A DNA stretch of 64,000 nucleotides from Geminicoccaceae bacterium SCSIO 64248 (GCA_029814805.1 CP122394.1:278287-342286), one strand, 5' to 3'. Positions 34,563-43,413 are shown, counted from the first letter of the stretch. A program made the numbers and translations. Notes: a model not told the origin generated them from the letters alone.

Positions 34563-34766
34563 TCGCAGGACCGCCCTGCGAATGAGCGACCCGCAACGGC
34601 CACCAAGGGCGGCGCGCCACCGCGAAGCGGCCGTAGCAACGCGGAGGACCCGGCCGGTCCGGAATTTTGCCGCGCGAGGAAGGGCCGAAGGCCCGGGGAA
34701 AATTCCGGTCCTGCCGGGTTGGCAAGACGACCGTGGCCGTCAGGGCTTGAGCGACATGCAGGGCGG
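34563..34766 (-). repeat. Large hairpin element, copy A (candidate ssDNA promoter)
   Basis: About 200 bases fold into one imperfect stem. Outer arms are CCGCCCTGC (34571) and GCAGGGCGG (34758), middle arms ACGGCCAC (34596) and GTGGCCGT (34733), apical arms CCGGAATTTT (34659) and AAAATTCCGG (34699). The apex contains GCGCGAGGAAGG. It is about 80 percent identical to copy B (38488-38688) and shares the apex with copy C (53583-53711). It ends 22 nt before the DUF736 start. Confidence 0.7.
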
Positions 34767-35118
34767 CCCGCCCGTGCCCTCAGGAGATTGACGAGCCTCT
34801 GTGCCTCGACCGCCCGTTTCCGCATCGACCGACCGCACTGGCCACGCCTGCCCGTGTCCGCTCTCGTGCGTCGGACCGTGCTTGCCTCGCTGCCGGCACA
34901 GCCGACGCGCCCGCCCAGGATGTGTGCACACCAGGCCGGACCCCGATGCCGCCGGCCAAGCCGATGGTGACTCGAGCGGCGTCACCACCAACGCGTGTTG
35001 CGCCGCCGCGCCCGACACGGCGCTCCTGTGGCCGCGTGCTGCCCGATCGGTCAGCCTCGACCGTCCGGACACGCACGGCTCTCGCCTCGCATGGGGATGC
35101 CCGGCGACACAGGCCCGA
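34767..35118. other. Intergenic stretch between hairpin element A and the ParB-like gene
   Basis: About 350 bases with no supported gene. Promoter elements for the DUF736 gene may lie at its left end. The right end is the terminator of the ParB-like gene. Confidence 0.4.
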
Positions 35119-35145
35119 GGCCCCGCCGGCATCGCCGGTGGGGCC
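35119..35145 (-). terminator. GC hairpin after the ParB-like gene
   Basis: Stem GGCCCCGCCGGC with GCCGGTGGGGCC, seven bases after the ParB-like stop. One G-T pair, otherwise perfect. Confidence 0.5.
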
Positions 35146-35151
35146 GCCTTC

Positions 35152-37074
35152 TCAGTCTGTGTCGGCCATCGCGTCGGTGACCGCCGCCGGCAGGGCGTCT
35201 CCGTCCTCGTCCCTGACCCTGCGGATCGGCTCGGGCACCCAGCCGCTGCCGAGCAATTCGCCGGCGGCGATCTTCACCGCCTCGGCCTTCTTGCCCTTGG
35301 TCGCTGCGGCGATGGCATCGGGCCGGGCGTTGGCCTCGGTCATCGCTTCGACGATCTGCGCCTTGTTCAGCCGCTTCAGGAAACGTTCGTCGGGCACGAA
35401 GAACGTCGCCATGTCGAGGCCGAGGGCATGCGCGATCTGGTCGGTGTTCTCGAGCCGAGTCGGGCTCGCGTTGTACTTGCTCGACACGCCGTTGAGATTG
35501 GCGGCGACACCGACGGCGAGCGCCTTGAGCAACGTGGCTTCGTCCTGCTCGATCAGCCAAGGCCACACCTCGCCGGGATCGGCCGGCACGACGCCGTTGT
35601 GCCACTGCTCGAGCTGGAGACTCCAGTCTCGCCACGCCTTGGTCTGGCTGACGGCGTCGTCGCCCCGGCTGAGCGCCTGGTGCTCGCCCCGCACCTCGAC
35701 CGCGGAATCGATCCGCAGGGCGCCGTAGTCGGAGCGATAGAAGAGCTGCATCAGCAGCGGATGGACGATCGCGACAAGCGCGACAGACGGGTTATCGGCG
35801 AGCTCGACGCGTAGCGCCGCGGTCCGCTCGGCGGTCAGATCCTCGATCAAGGCGGCGCTATAGCCGCCTGCGACCGTGCCAGGCGTCGCGGCCGGGATGG
35901 CTTCGGACGAGGGGTCTCCGATGCGTTCGCCCTGCAGGGCCTTGAGCGCCGGCTCGTCCTCCTTGAGCACGAGGCCGGCATGAACCTGCAGCTCGCCTCG
36001 ATAGTCGAGCGTGACCACGCAACCGGCATGGGCCATCTCGGCCGGGTCGTAGCCGAACCGGTCGCTCTCGATCGCCTCGATCCGGTTGCCGAGCTCGCCG
36101 AGCGGGCGATCGTCGGCCACGGCGTCCTCGCCGCCCTGCTCGAGGACCTCGCTTTCACGCCGTTCATACGCCTCGTAGAGCCGCTTCAGCTCGGCCGTCC
36201 GCTCGTCGCTCAGCGTCTCGACCTTGGTCAGCCGGCCCATGCGGTAGATGTCGGGCGTTTCGATCCGGGACTCGACCCATTTCCAGCCGTGGGCCCGGAT
36301 CGCCTCGCCGTCCTGGACAAGCTTGGCTTCGGCCAGGCGGGTCAGCAAGGCGCGATCCAGCAACAGGGCCGCGTCGTCATCGGCGAACAGGTCGCGGGCG
36401 ACGTGGCCGCCGGCCGCCTCATAGGCCTCGATGCCGACATAGCGGGCGAGGTACGAGCCCCCCGTCTCGTAGTCACGCGTCAGCTTGTTTCGGATCTGGT
36501 GCGGCTGCCGCTGCCAGTCATGCGCCTCGAACCAGGCGCTCTCCTGCGCGGCATGGTCGTCGCTCACCGCCAGCGCCTTGGCCTGGGCGACGGTCATCGC
36601 GTTTGTGCGCAACTCGTCCAGCAAACGCGGTGACAAGGCGGCGAGCTTGAGGCTGCGCTGCACCGTCGTCGCGGCCTGGCCGAAGCGCTGCGCGATCGCC
36701 TCGACGCTCATGCCCTGCTCGATCAGGGAGGCATAGGCCGTGACCGCGTCGACGATGTGCATGTCGGCCCGCAGCGTGTTCTCGGCCAGGCTGATCTCGG
36801 TCGCGTTGTCACTGGCCGCACGCACCATGCACGGCACGGTCGCATCCTTGGCCAGCGTGCCAGCCTCGACCAGGCGGGTCAGCGCCAGGAACCGGCGATG
36901 ACCGGCGATCACCTCGTACCTGCCGCCCTTCATCTTGCGCACGGTCAGATTGCTCATCAGCCCATGCGCGGCGATGCTTTGCGCCAGGGCCTCGATGCCG
37001 TGCTCGCGGTCGACACGGCGGACATTGGTCTCACTCGACACCAGCTTCGCGATCGCAATAGGTTCGATCTGCAT
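35152..37074 (-). CDS. ParB/Spo0J-like nuclease-fold protein, leading-region type
   Basis: 640 residues from the ATG at 37074 (MQIEPIAIAKLV). The N-terminal ParB domain has SETNVRRVDREHGIEALAQS, YEVIAGHRRFLAL and SLAENTLRADMH, followed by an HTH (SVEAIAQRFGQAATTVQRSL). The long C-terminal region is typical of plasmid-borne ParB-like proteins that have no ParA partner; none is encoded here. Such proteins are common in plasmid leading regions; roles in anti-SOS or anti-defence functions have been suggested. A related protein is at 59715-61919. Confidence 0.85.
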   Translation of the reverse strand: MQIEPIAIAKLVSSETNVRRVDREHGIEALAQSIAAHGLMSNLTVRKMKGGRYEVIAGHRRFLALTRLVEAGTLAKDATVPCMVRAASDNATEISLAENTLRADMHIVDAVTAYASLIEQGMSVEAIAQRFGQAATTVQRSLKLAALSPRLLDELRTNAMTVAQAKALAVSDDHAAQESAWFEAHDWQRQPHQIRNKLTRDYETGGSYLARYVGIEAYEAAGGHVARDLFADDDAALLLDRALLTRLAEAKLVQDGEAIRAHGWKWVESRIETPDIYRMGRLTKVETLSDERTAELKRLYEAYERRESEVLEQGGEDAVADDRPLGELGNRIEAIESDRFGYDPAEMAHAGCVVTLDYRGELQVHAGLVLKEDEPALKALQGERIGDPSSEAIPAATPGTVAGGYSAALIEDLTAERTAALRVELADNPSVALVAIVHPLLMQLFYRSDYGALRIDSAVEVRGEHQALSRGDDAVSQTKAWRDWSLQLEQWHNGVVPADPGEVWPWLIEQDEATLLKALAVGVAANLNGVSSKYNASPTRLENTDQIAHALGLDMATFFVPDERFLKRLNKAQIVEAMTEANARPDAIAAATKGKKAEAVKIAAGELLGSGWVPEPIRRVRDEDGDALPAAVTDAMADTD

Positions 37075-37106
37075 CAGGCAGCTCCTGCACCCAGAGGAGT
37101 TTGAGA

Positions 37107-37141
37107 GCGGCATCGGGAAGCCTCCCGATGCCGCTTTTTTT
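37107..37141 (+). terminator. Strong intrinsic terminator facing the plus direction
   Basis: Stem GCGGCATCGGGA/TCCCGATGCCGC, four-base loop, then seven T on the plus strand. Both neighbouring genes are on the minus strand, so it would stop antisense transcripts entering from the left, or act in both directions thanks to flanking A/T. Confidence 0.75.
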
Positions 37142-37147
37142 CAAGGG

Positions 37148-37639
37148 TTAGTCGTCGTCGCCTTCGATCGGCGCGCTCGGGGCCAGCAGGGCGCGGTACT
37201 CGGCGTAAGCCATGTACGTCCCGCCGATCAGCATGCCGTCGTCGTCACCGCAGGGATCGGCCAGCGCGGCGCCATGTGGCAGCTCACGCTCGAAGCCCGT
37301 CACCACCGCCGCGCCGTCGCCTTGGCTCCAGGCGACACGCTCCAGCTCGGGCGGCGCGATCACGCTTTCCTCCTCGGGACGATGCGGGTCCGGATAGAGC
37401 CGCACCCCTTTCGCCGCCGCGTCGGCGGCCTCGTCGTACAGCGCCTCGCGCACCGCCCGGTAGCGGTCCCAATGCTCGTCCATCGACAGGTCGAGCTGCT
37501 GCGCCATCTCCCAGGCGCACAAGGCTCGCTCGATCGCCACCCGATCGCTCCACCACACCGGGCGACGGAACGGGTTGGGCGTCAAAATCGTCGCGAAGCC
37601 CTTGCGGAATCGCTCGACGAAGGTCAGGCCCAGGCTCAT
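37148..37639 (-). CDS. Conserved leading-region protein (paralogue of 33806-34132)
   Basis: 163 residues from the ATG at 37639. The first 110 residues match the protein at 33806-34132 (REALYDEAADAAAKGVRLYP); an extra acidic C-terminal part ends GGTYMAYAEYRALLAP. It overlaps the preceding 77-residue gene by 4 nt. Soluble, function unknown. Confidence 0.75.
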   Translation of the reverse strand: MSLGLTFVERFRKGFATILTPNPFRRPVWWSDRVAIERALCAWEMAQQLDLSMDEHWDRYRAVREALYDEAADAAAKGVRLYPDPHRPEEESVIAPPELERVAWSQGDGAAVVTGFERELPHGAALADPCGDDDGMLIGGTYMAYAEYRALLAPSAPIEGDDD

Positions 37640-37869
37640 GGCTTGGCCTCCGCCCGCTCCGCGTCCTCCGTCTTGCGCCGCGCGGCAAACTCCTCGGGAT
37701 AGGTCAAAGGCAGCCCGAAGGCCCGCAGGGCGAGGTCGAGCGCTTCCTGGACGTCGCTCCAGTCGACCTCCTCGGGCTCCTTGCAATAGGCCAGGATCAA
37801 AGCGCGGCAGGCCGCCGTCGCTTGCTCAGGGTCCGGCGTCCGCGCCAGAGGATCTATCGGGTCGGTCAT
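37636..37869 (-). CDS. Small acidic protein, co-transcribed
   Basis: 77 residues from the ATG at 37869. EPEEVDWSDVQEALDLALRA followed by FGLPLTYPEEFAARR resembles the pattern of the next upstream gene product (IELAVRHALRAVGLPPTQES), so the two are probably distant paralogues. The end overlaps the next start (ATGA). Unknown function. Confidence 0.65.
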   Translation of the reverse strand: MTDPIDPLARTPDPEQATAACRALILAYCKEPEEVDWSDVQEALDLALRAFGLPLTYPEEFAARRKTEDAERAEAKP

Positions 37870-37994
37870 GCTCGGCTCCTTCGCAAAAGGGTCAAACCGC
37901 CCGGACGACGCTCTCTCGCGCGCGCGTCTTCGGGCTCGCCCGCTTGCGGTCCGGCCTCTGCCTCTCGCCGGCCGAAGGCCGGCGGTGGCCGACC

Positions 37995-38216
37995 TCAGTG
38001 CAGACGAGCCGGGTTGCCGCCGCTCGCCCGCTTCGCCCGGATCGCCTCGACCGACTCCTGGGTCGGCGGCAGACCGACCGCCCGGAGGGCGTGACGTACG
38101 GCGAGCTCGATCTCGCCATGCGCGACATCGCTCGAGGGATCGGTGAAAGCGGCGAGGAGGCGGCGCACGCACCGTTCCGCGTGCTCGGCTTCGGTCTTCG
38201 TCTTGCGGTCGGTCAT
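37995..38216 (-). CDS. Small conserved hypothetical protein
   Basis: 73 residues. RCVRRLLAAFTDPSSDVAHG then EIELAVRHALRAVGLPP. The block HALRAVGLPPT is similar to LALRAFGLPLT in the preceding entry. Same strand, about 125 nt spacing. Part of a run of small leading-region genes. Function unknown. Confidence 0.65.
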   Translation of the reverse strand: MTDRKTKTEAEHAERCVRRLLAAFTDPSSDVAHGEIELAVRHALRAVGLPPTQESVEAIRAKRASGGNPARLH

Positions 38217-38279
38217 GAGGGCTCTCCTGACGATTGGGAAAATGAGGCTCCGGCGCAGGGGGTCGCCGGAGCCCGGGCG

Positions 38280-38465
38280 TTACCAGTCGAGCTGCTCGAT
38301 CTCGGCGGCGATCTGGTCGATCCGCTGGCGGATGTCCGCGCTCAGCTCGTCGAGGTCGAAGGCGCTCTCGGTCAGGTCGTCGATGCCGTCGATCAGGCTC
38401 TCGATCGTGACGGCGTTGCGCTCGGCCAGGATGTCGTCGTGCTGGGGAAAGCTGTGGTTCGCCAT
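38280..38465 (-). CDS. Small acidic protein behind hairpin element B
   Basis: 61 residues from the ATG at 38465 (MANHSFPQHDDILAERNAV), strongly acidic and helical (LDELSADIRQRIDQIAAEIE). It would be the first gene expressed from hairpin element B, leading a four-gene run down to 37148. Small acidic proteins of this kind can mimic DNA, a possible anti-defence trait; this is speculation. Confidence 0.65.
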   Translation of the reverse strand: MANHSFPQHDDILAERNAVTIESLIDGIDDLTESAFDLDELSADIRQRIDQIAAEIEQLDW

Positions 38466-38487
38466 GGTGCGGCTCCGAATCTGTGGC

Positions 38488-38688
38488 TCGCAGGACCGCC
38501 CTGCGATCGAGCGACCCGACACGGCCACGCAGGCCGGCGCGCCACCGCAAAGCGGCCGCAGCGCAGCGAAGGACCGGCGCACGCCGGAATTTTGTTGCGC
38601 GAGGAAGGCCCGTAGGGCCGGGGAAAATTCCGGCGGAGCCGGTTGGCACGCCGGACGTGGCCGTAAGGGCTCCAGCGCGATGCAGGGC
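38488..38688 (-). repeat. Large hairpin element, copy B (candidate ssDNA promoter)
   Basis: Same design as copy A: outer arms GCCCTGC (38498) and GCAGGGC (38682), middle arms ACGGCCAC (38521) and GTGGCCGT (38657), apical arms CCGGAATTTT (38584) and AAAATTCCGG (38624), apex GCGCGAGGAAGG at 38597. It ends 22 nt before the 61-residue gene. Confidence 0.7.
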
Positions 38689-38792
38689 AGGTCCGCGCCG
38701 CACCCGGACGTGAGACGCCGCCGCGAACCCGCACACTCGATTTCGCTCGGCACGTCATCTGGACAGAAACGGCCGCGAGCCGCGATCGGGCC

Positions 38793-39560
38793 TCAGTCGC
38801 GACGATACAGACGCGCCGGATGACCGCGCCGGACCCGGACCGGCCGTGTGTCGGCCGCCTGGGCCAGCGCCTCGATCTGTGCGAGCTGGGCGTCGTCGCA
38901 CGCGCCGGCCACGACGATGTCGACCCAATGACCGGCCCGGCCGACATGGGAATCCCGCAGCCGATGGTTCGAGCTGGTCAGGAAGCTCTCACGCGGGTCG
39001 CTCAGGCGCACCCGCGAGCGCAGGAACAGGATACCCGTGCCGAGATTGCCGACGAACAGCAACTCGTCGGCCCCGGTCGTCTTCGGCCCGCCGCCGACCC
39101 TGCGCTGCCCGATCTGCTTGAACGCTTGGTCGAACGTCGCCGGGCTTGGCTTGCTGCGGGCCGGCTCCAGCGGGACATACACCCAAGGTGGCTGGCTCGG
39201 ATCGATCCGGCCGTCCGCGATCCCGCGCAGGAAATCGCCGAAAGAGCTGGGATCGCCGGGATAGGGACAGGTCCGCCACAGCCTGCGCGCCGCAGCCCGC
39301 TTCTCGTCCGGAAGGGCGAACAGACGCGCCCGCCCGTCACGCCATCGCTCGGCTCGTGTCTGGCGGGTCGCTTGTTCACGCGCGTCCCAGCGCTCCGCCC
39401 GGCTTGCCATCTCCGTCTCGATGTCGGGCTGGCGCTGGGCGACCGCTTCGGCGAACAGAGGCAGCGCCTCGCGCTCCAGGTGCTGCTTGCGCACGAACGC
39501 CGCCCGCTTGCGCGGCGTGTCCTCATACCGGGTCGGTCGGGGCCAACGGCGAAACCGCAT
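38793..39560 (-). CDS. Conserved plasmid leading-region protein of unknown function
   Basis: 255 residues from the ATG at 39560 (MRFRRWPRPTRYEDTPRKR), preceded by GGAGCAGGA. A basic N-terminus contains RKQHLEREALPLFAEAV; later TCPYPGDPSSFGDFLRGIAD suggests a conserved domain of plasmid proteins, and the C-terminal part (GAGHWVDIVVAGACDDAQ-like) is Arg-rich at the end. No known catalytic motif seen. It lies alone, about 100 nt from hairpin element B. Confidence 0.7.
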   Translation of the reverse strand: MRFRRWPRPTRYEDTPRKRAAFVRKQHLEREALPLFAEAVAQRQPDIETEMASRAERWDAREQATRQTRAERWRDGRARLFALPDEKRAAARRLWRTCPYPGDPSSFGDFLRGIADGRIDPSQPPWVYVPLEPARSKPSPATFDQAFKQIGQRRVGGGPKTTGADELLFVGNLGTGILFLRSRVRLSDPRESFLTSSNHRLRDSHVGRAGHWVDIVVAGACDDAQLAQIEALAQAADTRPVRVRRGHPARLYRRD

Positions 39561-39700
39561 CGTCCTGCTCCAGGTGGCGGGAAACCCGCGACCACGCTCT
39601 TGCGCGCGGCCGAATCCACCTGTCCCGGCAGCCCTCTTGTCTCTCTTCGAGACAGTCGTGTGGGAGCGATTGGAGCCGGCTTCGGGCTCTGGAGACGCGA

Positions 39701-39733
39701 GACCCCGCCGGCATCTGGAGAACCGGCGGGGTC
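39701..39733. repeat. GC hairpin of the recurring CCCCGCCGG type
   Basis: GACCCCGCCGG (39701) and CCGGCGGGGTC (39723). Same arms as the hairpin at 48873-48902 and close to those at 34170 and 35119. Confidence 0.5.
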
Positions 39734-39809
39734 CGGAGCGCAGCATCGTCTGCCGGGAAGGCGGGCGGCAGACCCGAGAACTCTAGACTCGAATCATCAG
39801 TGAAGAGAA

Positions 39810-39838
39810 CCCCCACCGGACCCTGGGGTCGGTGGGGG
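39810..39838 (-). terminator. GC hairpin downstream of the cupin-like gene
   Basis: CCCCCACCG and CGGTGGGGG arms with an eleven-base loop. It follows the gene at 39975-40439 on the minus strand. No long T-run, so moderate support. Confidence 0.45.
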
Positions 39839-39974
39839 CTCCTCAGCGTTGACACGCTGTCCAGCCGGCCCGGTCGATCGAGCCGGCATGGGACCCAGGG
39901 GGAGTCCATACCTGACATGGTGGGGCGTTCGCGAAAAGAAAGCCCGCCGAGAGCTTCGTCGTCACCTGGCCGTG

Positions 39975-40439
39975 TTACGATGCTTGCCGGATCGTTTCGG
40001 CGAAGGCCGGTGCGCGGCTGTGCGCCGTGGTCATCTGCTCAAGACCGCCAAGCGCCTCGGCACGCATCACCTGCCGCAGGGCATCCGAACAGGCCTGCTT
40101 GAAGATCTCGGGATTGCTGTATGACATAAGGACTTGCCGATTCTCGAGCGAGTCGTCGTCATGTGCGTGAGCGCAGGAAACGGCAAGATAGTCGAGCACG
40201 TCGTCACCGCTGTTCTCGATCCAATAGCGGCACCCCTCGGTAATGAAGGCTATACCGCAGGATGTGATATTACGCTCGAACCTTTCTCCCGAAGTCGACA
40301 TCACAGTAATATGCGCCTCGCCGCTCGTGAAGCAAAGCAGGATATGTGTATTGTCTGCCGATGTTGGGCCACAAATTGCGATCGGATCTAAAGTAGCCAC
40401 TTGAATTGTAAGACGAGACATTGCTATATCGTCCGCCAT
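39975..40439 (-). CDS. Cupin-like small protein, divergent from a LysR gene
   Basis: 154 residues with a beta-rich middle (HILLCFTSGEAHITVMSTSG; GIAFITEGCRYWIENSGDDV) ending LAVSCAHAHDD, suggestive of a cupin fold, then a helical tail. The coding sequence is visibly lower in GC than its neighbours, a sign of separate origin. It diverges from a LysR-type regulator, which likely controls it. An alternative start is the ATG at 40421. Confidence 0.6.
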   Translation of the reverse strand: MADDIAMSRLTIQVATLDPIAICGPTSADNTHILLCFTSGEAHITVMSTSGERFERNITSCGIAFITEGCRYWIENSGDDVLDYLAVSCAHAHDDDSLENRQVLMSYSNPEIFKQACSDALRQVMRAEALGGLEQMTTAHSRAPAFAETIRQAS

Positions 40440-40554
40440 GCCGCTATTCCTCGCCGCTCGTTCCTCCTTGCTGAGTGCGACTATGCAGACCGGTCACAAT
40501 ACAACCAAGTGAATTGTGTTGAAGTCGTCATCAGAAATATTGAAGAGGGCAGGC

Positions 40555-41460
40555 ATGACATCGTTCCCGACCGACCTTCTCGCGACCTTCGTCGCCATCG
40601 CCGAGACCGGCAGCTTCGCGACAGCGGCGGAGCGGGTACGACGAAGCCCGTCGGCGGTTAGCATGCAGATCAAGCGCCTCGAGGCCGATATCGGCCAGAC
40701 ACTGTTCGTCCGCCGTCCAAACGCCATGGTCCTGACCGCGGCGGGCGAGAAGCTGATGCCGCACGCGAATCGTATCTTGCGCATGCATGAGGAGGCCTGG
40801 GCCGCGGTCGCCACCGCCCATGTTGTCGATACCGTGGTCCTGGGCTGCCCGGACGACTATATCGACACCCTTTTGCCACCGATCCTGACAGGCTTCGGTG
40901 CGGTCTATCCCGAGGTCGAGGTCCAGCTGGTCTGCGAATCCAGCACGCGCCTCTATGAATTGGCCAATACCAACGCGATCGATCTGGCGTTGGTAACGCG
41001 CCACCCGACCCGGCCGGAGCTTCCGGTGCTTCGCCAAGAGCGGCAGGTCTGGGTTGGCGCGCACGGCAACGATCTCCATGAGCACGATCCCTTGCCCCTG
41101 GCGCTCTTCCAGCCGGGCTGCCTGACCCGGCAGATCGTTACCGCCGCGCTCGACAGGATCGAGCGCCAGCATAACATCGCCTATAGCAGCGCCAGCCTTG
41201 CGGGATTGCTGACCGCCGTGCGCACCGGCCGCGCGATCACGGCGCTGCCGGAATGCGGCGTGCCGGCCGATCTTCGGATCTTGGGCCGGCAGGATGGGTT
41301 GCCGCCCTTGGCGCCGCTCGAGCTGGCTGTGGTCCAGGCGGTCGAGGCCGCAAGGCCTGCGGTGCGCGCGCTGACCGAGCAGCTGGTCGGCAGTCTGAGC
41401 ACGCCGGCCGAGGCCGACAATCTCATCCGCCTCTACGAAAAGCGCTTGCTCGGGGCCTAG
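40555..41460 (+). CDS. LysR-family transcriptional regulator
   Basis: 301 residues from the ATG at 40555 (MTSFPTDLLATFVAIAETGS). Winged HTH with SFATAAERVRRSPSAVSMQI then KRLEADIGQTLFVRR, followed by the periplasmic-binding-like effector domain (DTVVLGCPDDYIDTLLPPIL). LysR members usually regulate the divergent neighbour, here the cupin-like gene. The 115-bp gap is AT-rich and would hold the operator. The transposon inserts 85 nt after its stop. Confidence 0.9.
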   Translation: MTSFPTDLLATFVAIAETGSFATAAERVRRSPSAVSMQIKRLEADIGQTLFVRRPNAMVLTAAGEKLMPHANRILRMHEEAWAAVATAHVVDTVVLGCPDDYIDTLLPPILTGFGAVYPEVEVQLVCESSTRLYELANTNAIDLALVTRHPTRPELPVLRQERQVWVGAHGNDLHEHDPLPLALFQPGCLTRQIVTAALDRIERQHNIAYSSASLAGLLTAVRTGRAITALPECGVPADLRILGRQDGLPPLAPLELAVVQAVEAARPAVRALTEQLVGSLSTPAEADNLIRLYEKRLLGA

Positions 41461-41656
41461 AAGCTTATCGAGCTCGGCCCGTAACGCACGGATTTCGCCT
41501 CATAATTTCATTGGGCTTTCCATAACATCTCTTATCCGCTCTTAGTGTGTTGCAACCGGATAGAAATGGCCGCACCGCCGCAAAGTAGGAATGTCACGGT
41601 GCCGCCCGTTCGCAGCCGGACGGGTCAGGTGCTCTCAATCCTGGGGTCCCGCGGTT

Positions 41657-42973
41657 TCACGGCTCTTGCGGCCAGGCCGCATGCGCATCGTCGATAACGT
41701 AGGCGTGGGCGTGGCGGCGACGGCCATGCGATTCGACGAGATGCGGATGATCCGCTGGCAGATCGGTGTGGCTGTGCTCGATCACGTCGGGATCGTCCGC
41801 CGGCCAGACACGCAGGCCCGTTGCGACCGCGAGCGCGGCCAACACAGCGAGGAGAGCGGCCGTCAGGGGCAATCCCAAGTTCGCCCCCACCCAACCGGCG
41901 AGCGGGTAGGCGATTAGCCAGCACGCATGGGAGAGCGCGAATTGCGCGGCGAACAGCGCGGGTCGGTCCTCGGGGTGGGAGGATCGACGCAGCAAGCGTC
42001 CGGACGGTGTTTGGGCGGTCGAGTAGGCAAGGCCAAGCACGAACCACAACGGCAGCAACCAGCCGTAGGAAGGCAGCGCAGCCGCGGCCAGAGTCCCCAG
42101 CGCCAGCAGCCCTGCGCCGGCCAGCATGACGGTACGATCTTGGATACGGTCCAGGACGCCAGGCAGGCTCAAGGCCGCGATCATCGACCCGCCGCCAAAG
42201 GCCGTGAGCGCAAGAGCGGTGCTTTGCTGATCGAGGCCGAAGCGCGATTGGACGAAGACGACCGTGTCGACGATGACGAGTGCACCTGCGGTCGCGACCG
42301 CGACGTTGATCGCAAGCAGGCCACGTAAGCGCGGGGTGGCGAGGTAGATGCGGATGCCGCGTGTCGTACGATCGTAGATCCCGCGCGGTGCCGTGGGCTT
42401 GGGGCTCGGCAGCGCGACCGACAAAACCAGTCCGGCCGAGGCGAGGAAGCCGATCACGGTTCCGGCGAAAAGGTCATGGAAGCCGATCAACGTAAGCAGC
42501 ATGGCAGCCAGCATCGGGCTGATCACGCTCTCGAGGTCGTAGGCAAGCCGGGAGAGCGAAAGGGCGCGTGTGTAGTCCGTCTCATCGACAAGAACGTCCG
42601 GGATGGTCGCCTGGAAGGTCGGCGTGAATCCCGCTGAGGCCGACTGAAGAATGAAGATCAAGACGTAGACCTGCCAGATCTCGGTCACGAACGGCAGCAG
42701 AAGCGCCACGCTGGCGCGGACAAGGTCGAGCGCGACCAGCATCGCGCGTCGGGGCACGCGCTCGCTGAACGCGGAGGCGAGCGGCGCGACACCGACATAG
42801 GCGATCATCTTGATGGCGAGCGCGGTTCCCAGCACGGCACCGGCATCCGGACCCGCCAGGTCGAAGGCGAGAAGGCCAAGCGCCACGGTCGCCAGGCCCG
42901 TGCCGATCAGGGCGATGATTTGAGCGAGGAACAGGTGCCGGTAGGTGCGGTTTTGCAGGACGCTCAGCATCAC
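41657..42973 (-). CDS. MFS exporter with His-rich C-terminus, probable Ni/Co efflux
   Basis: 438 residues with about twelve membrane segments, start MMLSVLQNRTYRHLFLAQII. The MFS signature-like region AFSERVPRRAMLVALDLVRA lies after the second segment. The last ~50 residues are His-rich (EHSHTDLPADHPHLVESHG), as in nickel exporters of the NreB type. It overlaps the stop of the RcnR/DmeR-type repressor gene by 4 nt, strongly implying metal control. Substrate Ni or Co is inferred from context. Confidence 0.82.
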   Translation of the reverse strand: MMLSVLQNRTYRHLFLAQIIALIGTGLATVALGLLAFDLAGPDAGAVLGTALAIKMIAYVGVAPLASAFSERVPRRAMLVALDLVRASVALLLPFVTEIWQVYVLIFILQSASAGFTPTFQATIPDVLVDETDYTRALSLSRLAYDLESVISPMLAAMLLTLIGFHDLFAGTVIGFLASAGLVLSVALPSPKPTAPRGIYDRTTRGIRIYLATPRLRGLLAINVAVATAGALVIVDTVVFVQSRFGLDQQSTALALTAFGGGSMIAALSLPGVLDRIQDRTVMLAGAGLLALGTLAAAALPSYGWLLPLWFVLGLAYSTAQTPSGRLLRRSSHPEDRPALFAAQFALSHACWLIAYPLAGWVGANLGLPLTAALLAVLAALAVATGLRVWPADDPDVIEHSHTDLPADHPHLVESHGRRRHAHAYVIDDAHAAWPQEP

Positions 42974-43251
42974 AGATACTTCGCGATCGCACGGAACTCA
43001 TCGATCGAGCGACGCCGATCGGCTGGCAGCGGACCGGCGGCTTCCTCGAGGCAGTGATCGAGGTGATCGTGAATCAGAGTCTTCTTTGCCTGCGCGACGG
43101 CCTTCTCGACGGCATGGAGCTGCTGGGCGATGTCGAGACAGGGCCGACCGGCCTCAATCATGGCGACGATGCTGCGCAGATGCCCGTCGGCACGCTTCAG
43201 CCGCTTGACGATGTCCGGGTGCGTCGTGTGGGTATGTGCGCTATTGTCCAT
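42970..43251 (-). CDS. CsoR/RcnR-family metal-responsive repressor (DmeR-like)
   Basis: 93 residues, all-helical. N-terminal HTHTTHPDIVKRLKRADGHL supplies His ligands; GRPCLDIAQQLHAVEKAVAQ has the conserved Cys; TLIHDHLDHCLEEA has the His pair. This pattern fits DmeR/FrmR-type members that release DNA on binding Ni or Co. Formaldehyde sensing (FrmR) is the alternative, but the metal exporter it precedes favours metal. Its operator is probably the repeat at 43261-43281. Confidence 0.88.
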   Translation of the reverse strand: MDNSAHTHTTHPDIVKRLKRADGHLRSIVAMIEAGRPCLDIAQQLHAVEKAVAQAKKTLIHDHLDHCLEEAAGPLPADRRRSIDEFRAIAKYL

Positions 43252-43260
43252 CGCGAAGTC

Positions 43261-43281
43261 CTATCCCCCTGGAAGGGATAG
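43261..43281. promoter_or_regulatory. Operator of the RcnR/DmeR-like repressor
   Basis: CTATCCC and GGGATAG arms spaced by seven bases, ten bases before the repressor start and within the gap to the divergent His-rich gene. CsoR/RcnR members bind short G-tract inverted repeats flanked by AT, just like this one. It could control both directions. Confidence 0.75.
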
Positions 43282-43413
43282 GACAAGCGATCGAACCCGC
43301 CCCAGCATGCGACCGGGTGAACCGCTCTCTGCGCTTGACCTTGTAAGTCTTTGCCCTGACAAGAGGCCCATCGCGCATCACATGCCGAGCCGTTGGGGAC
43401 GTCACGCGAGCCT

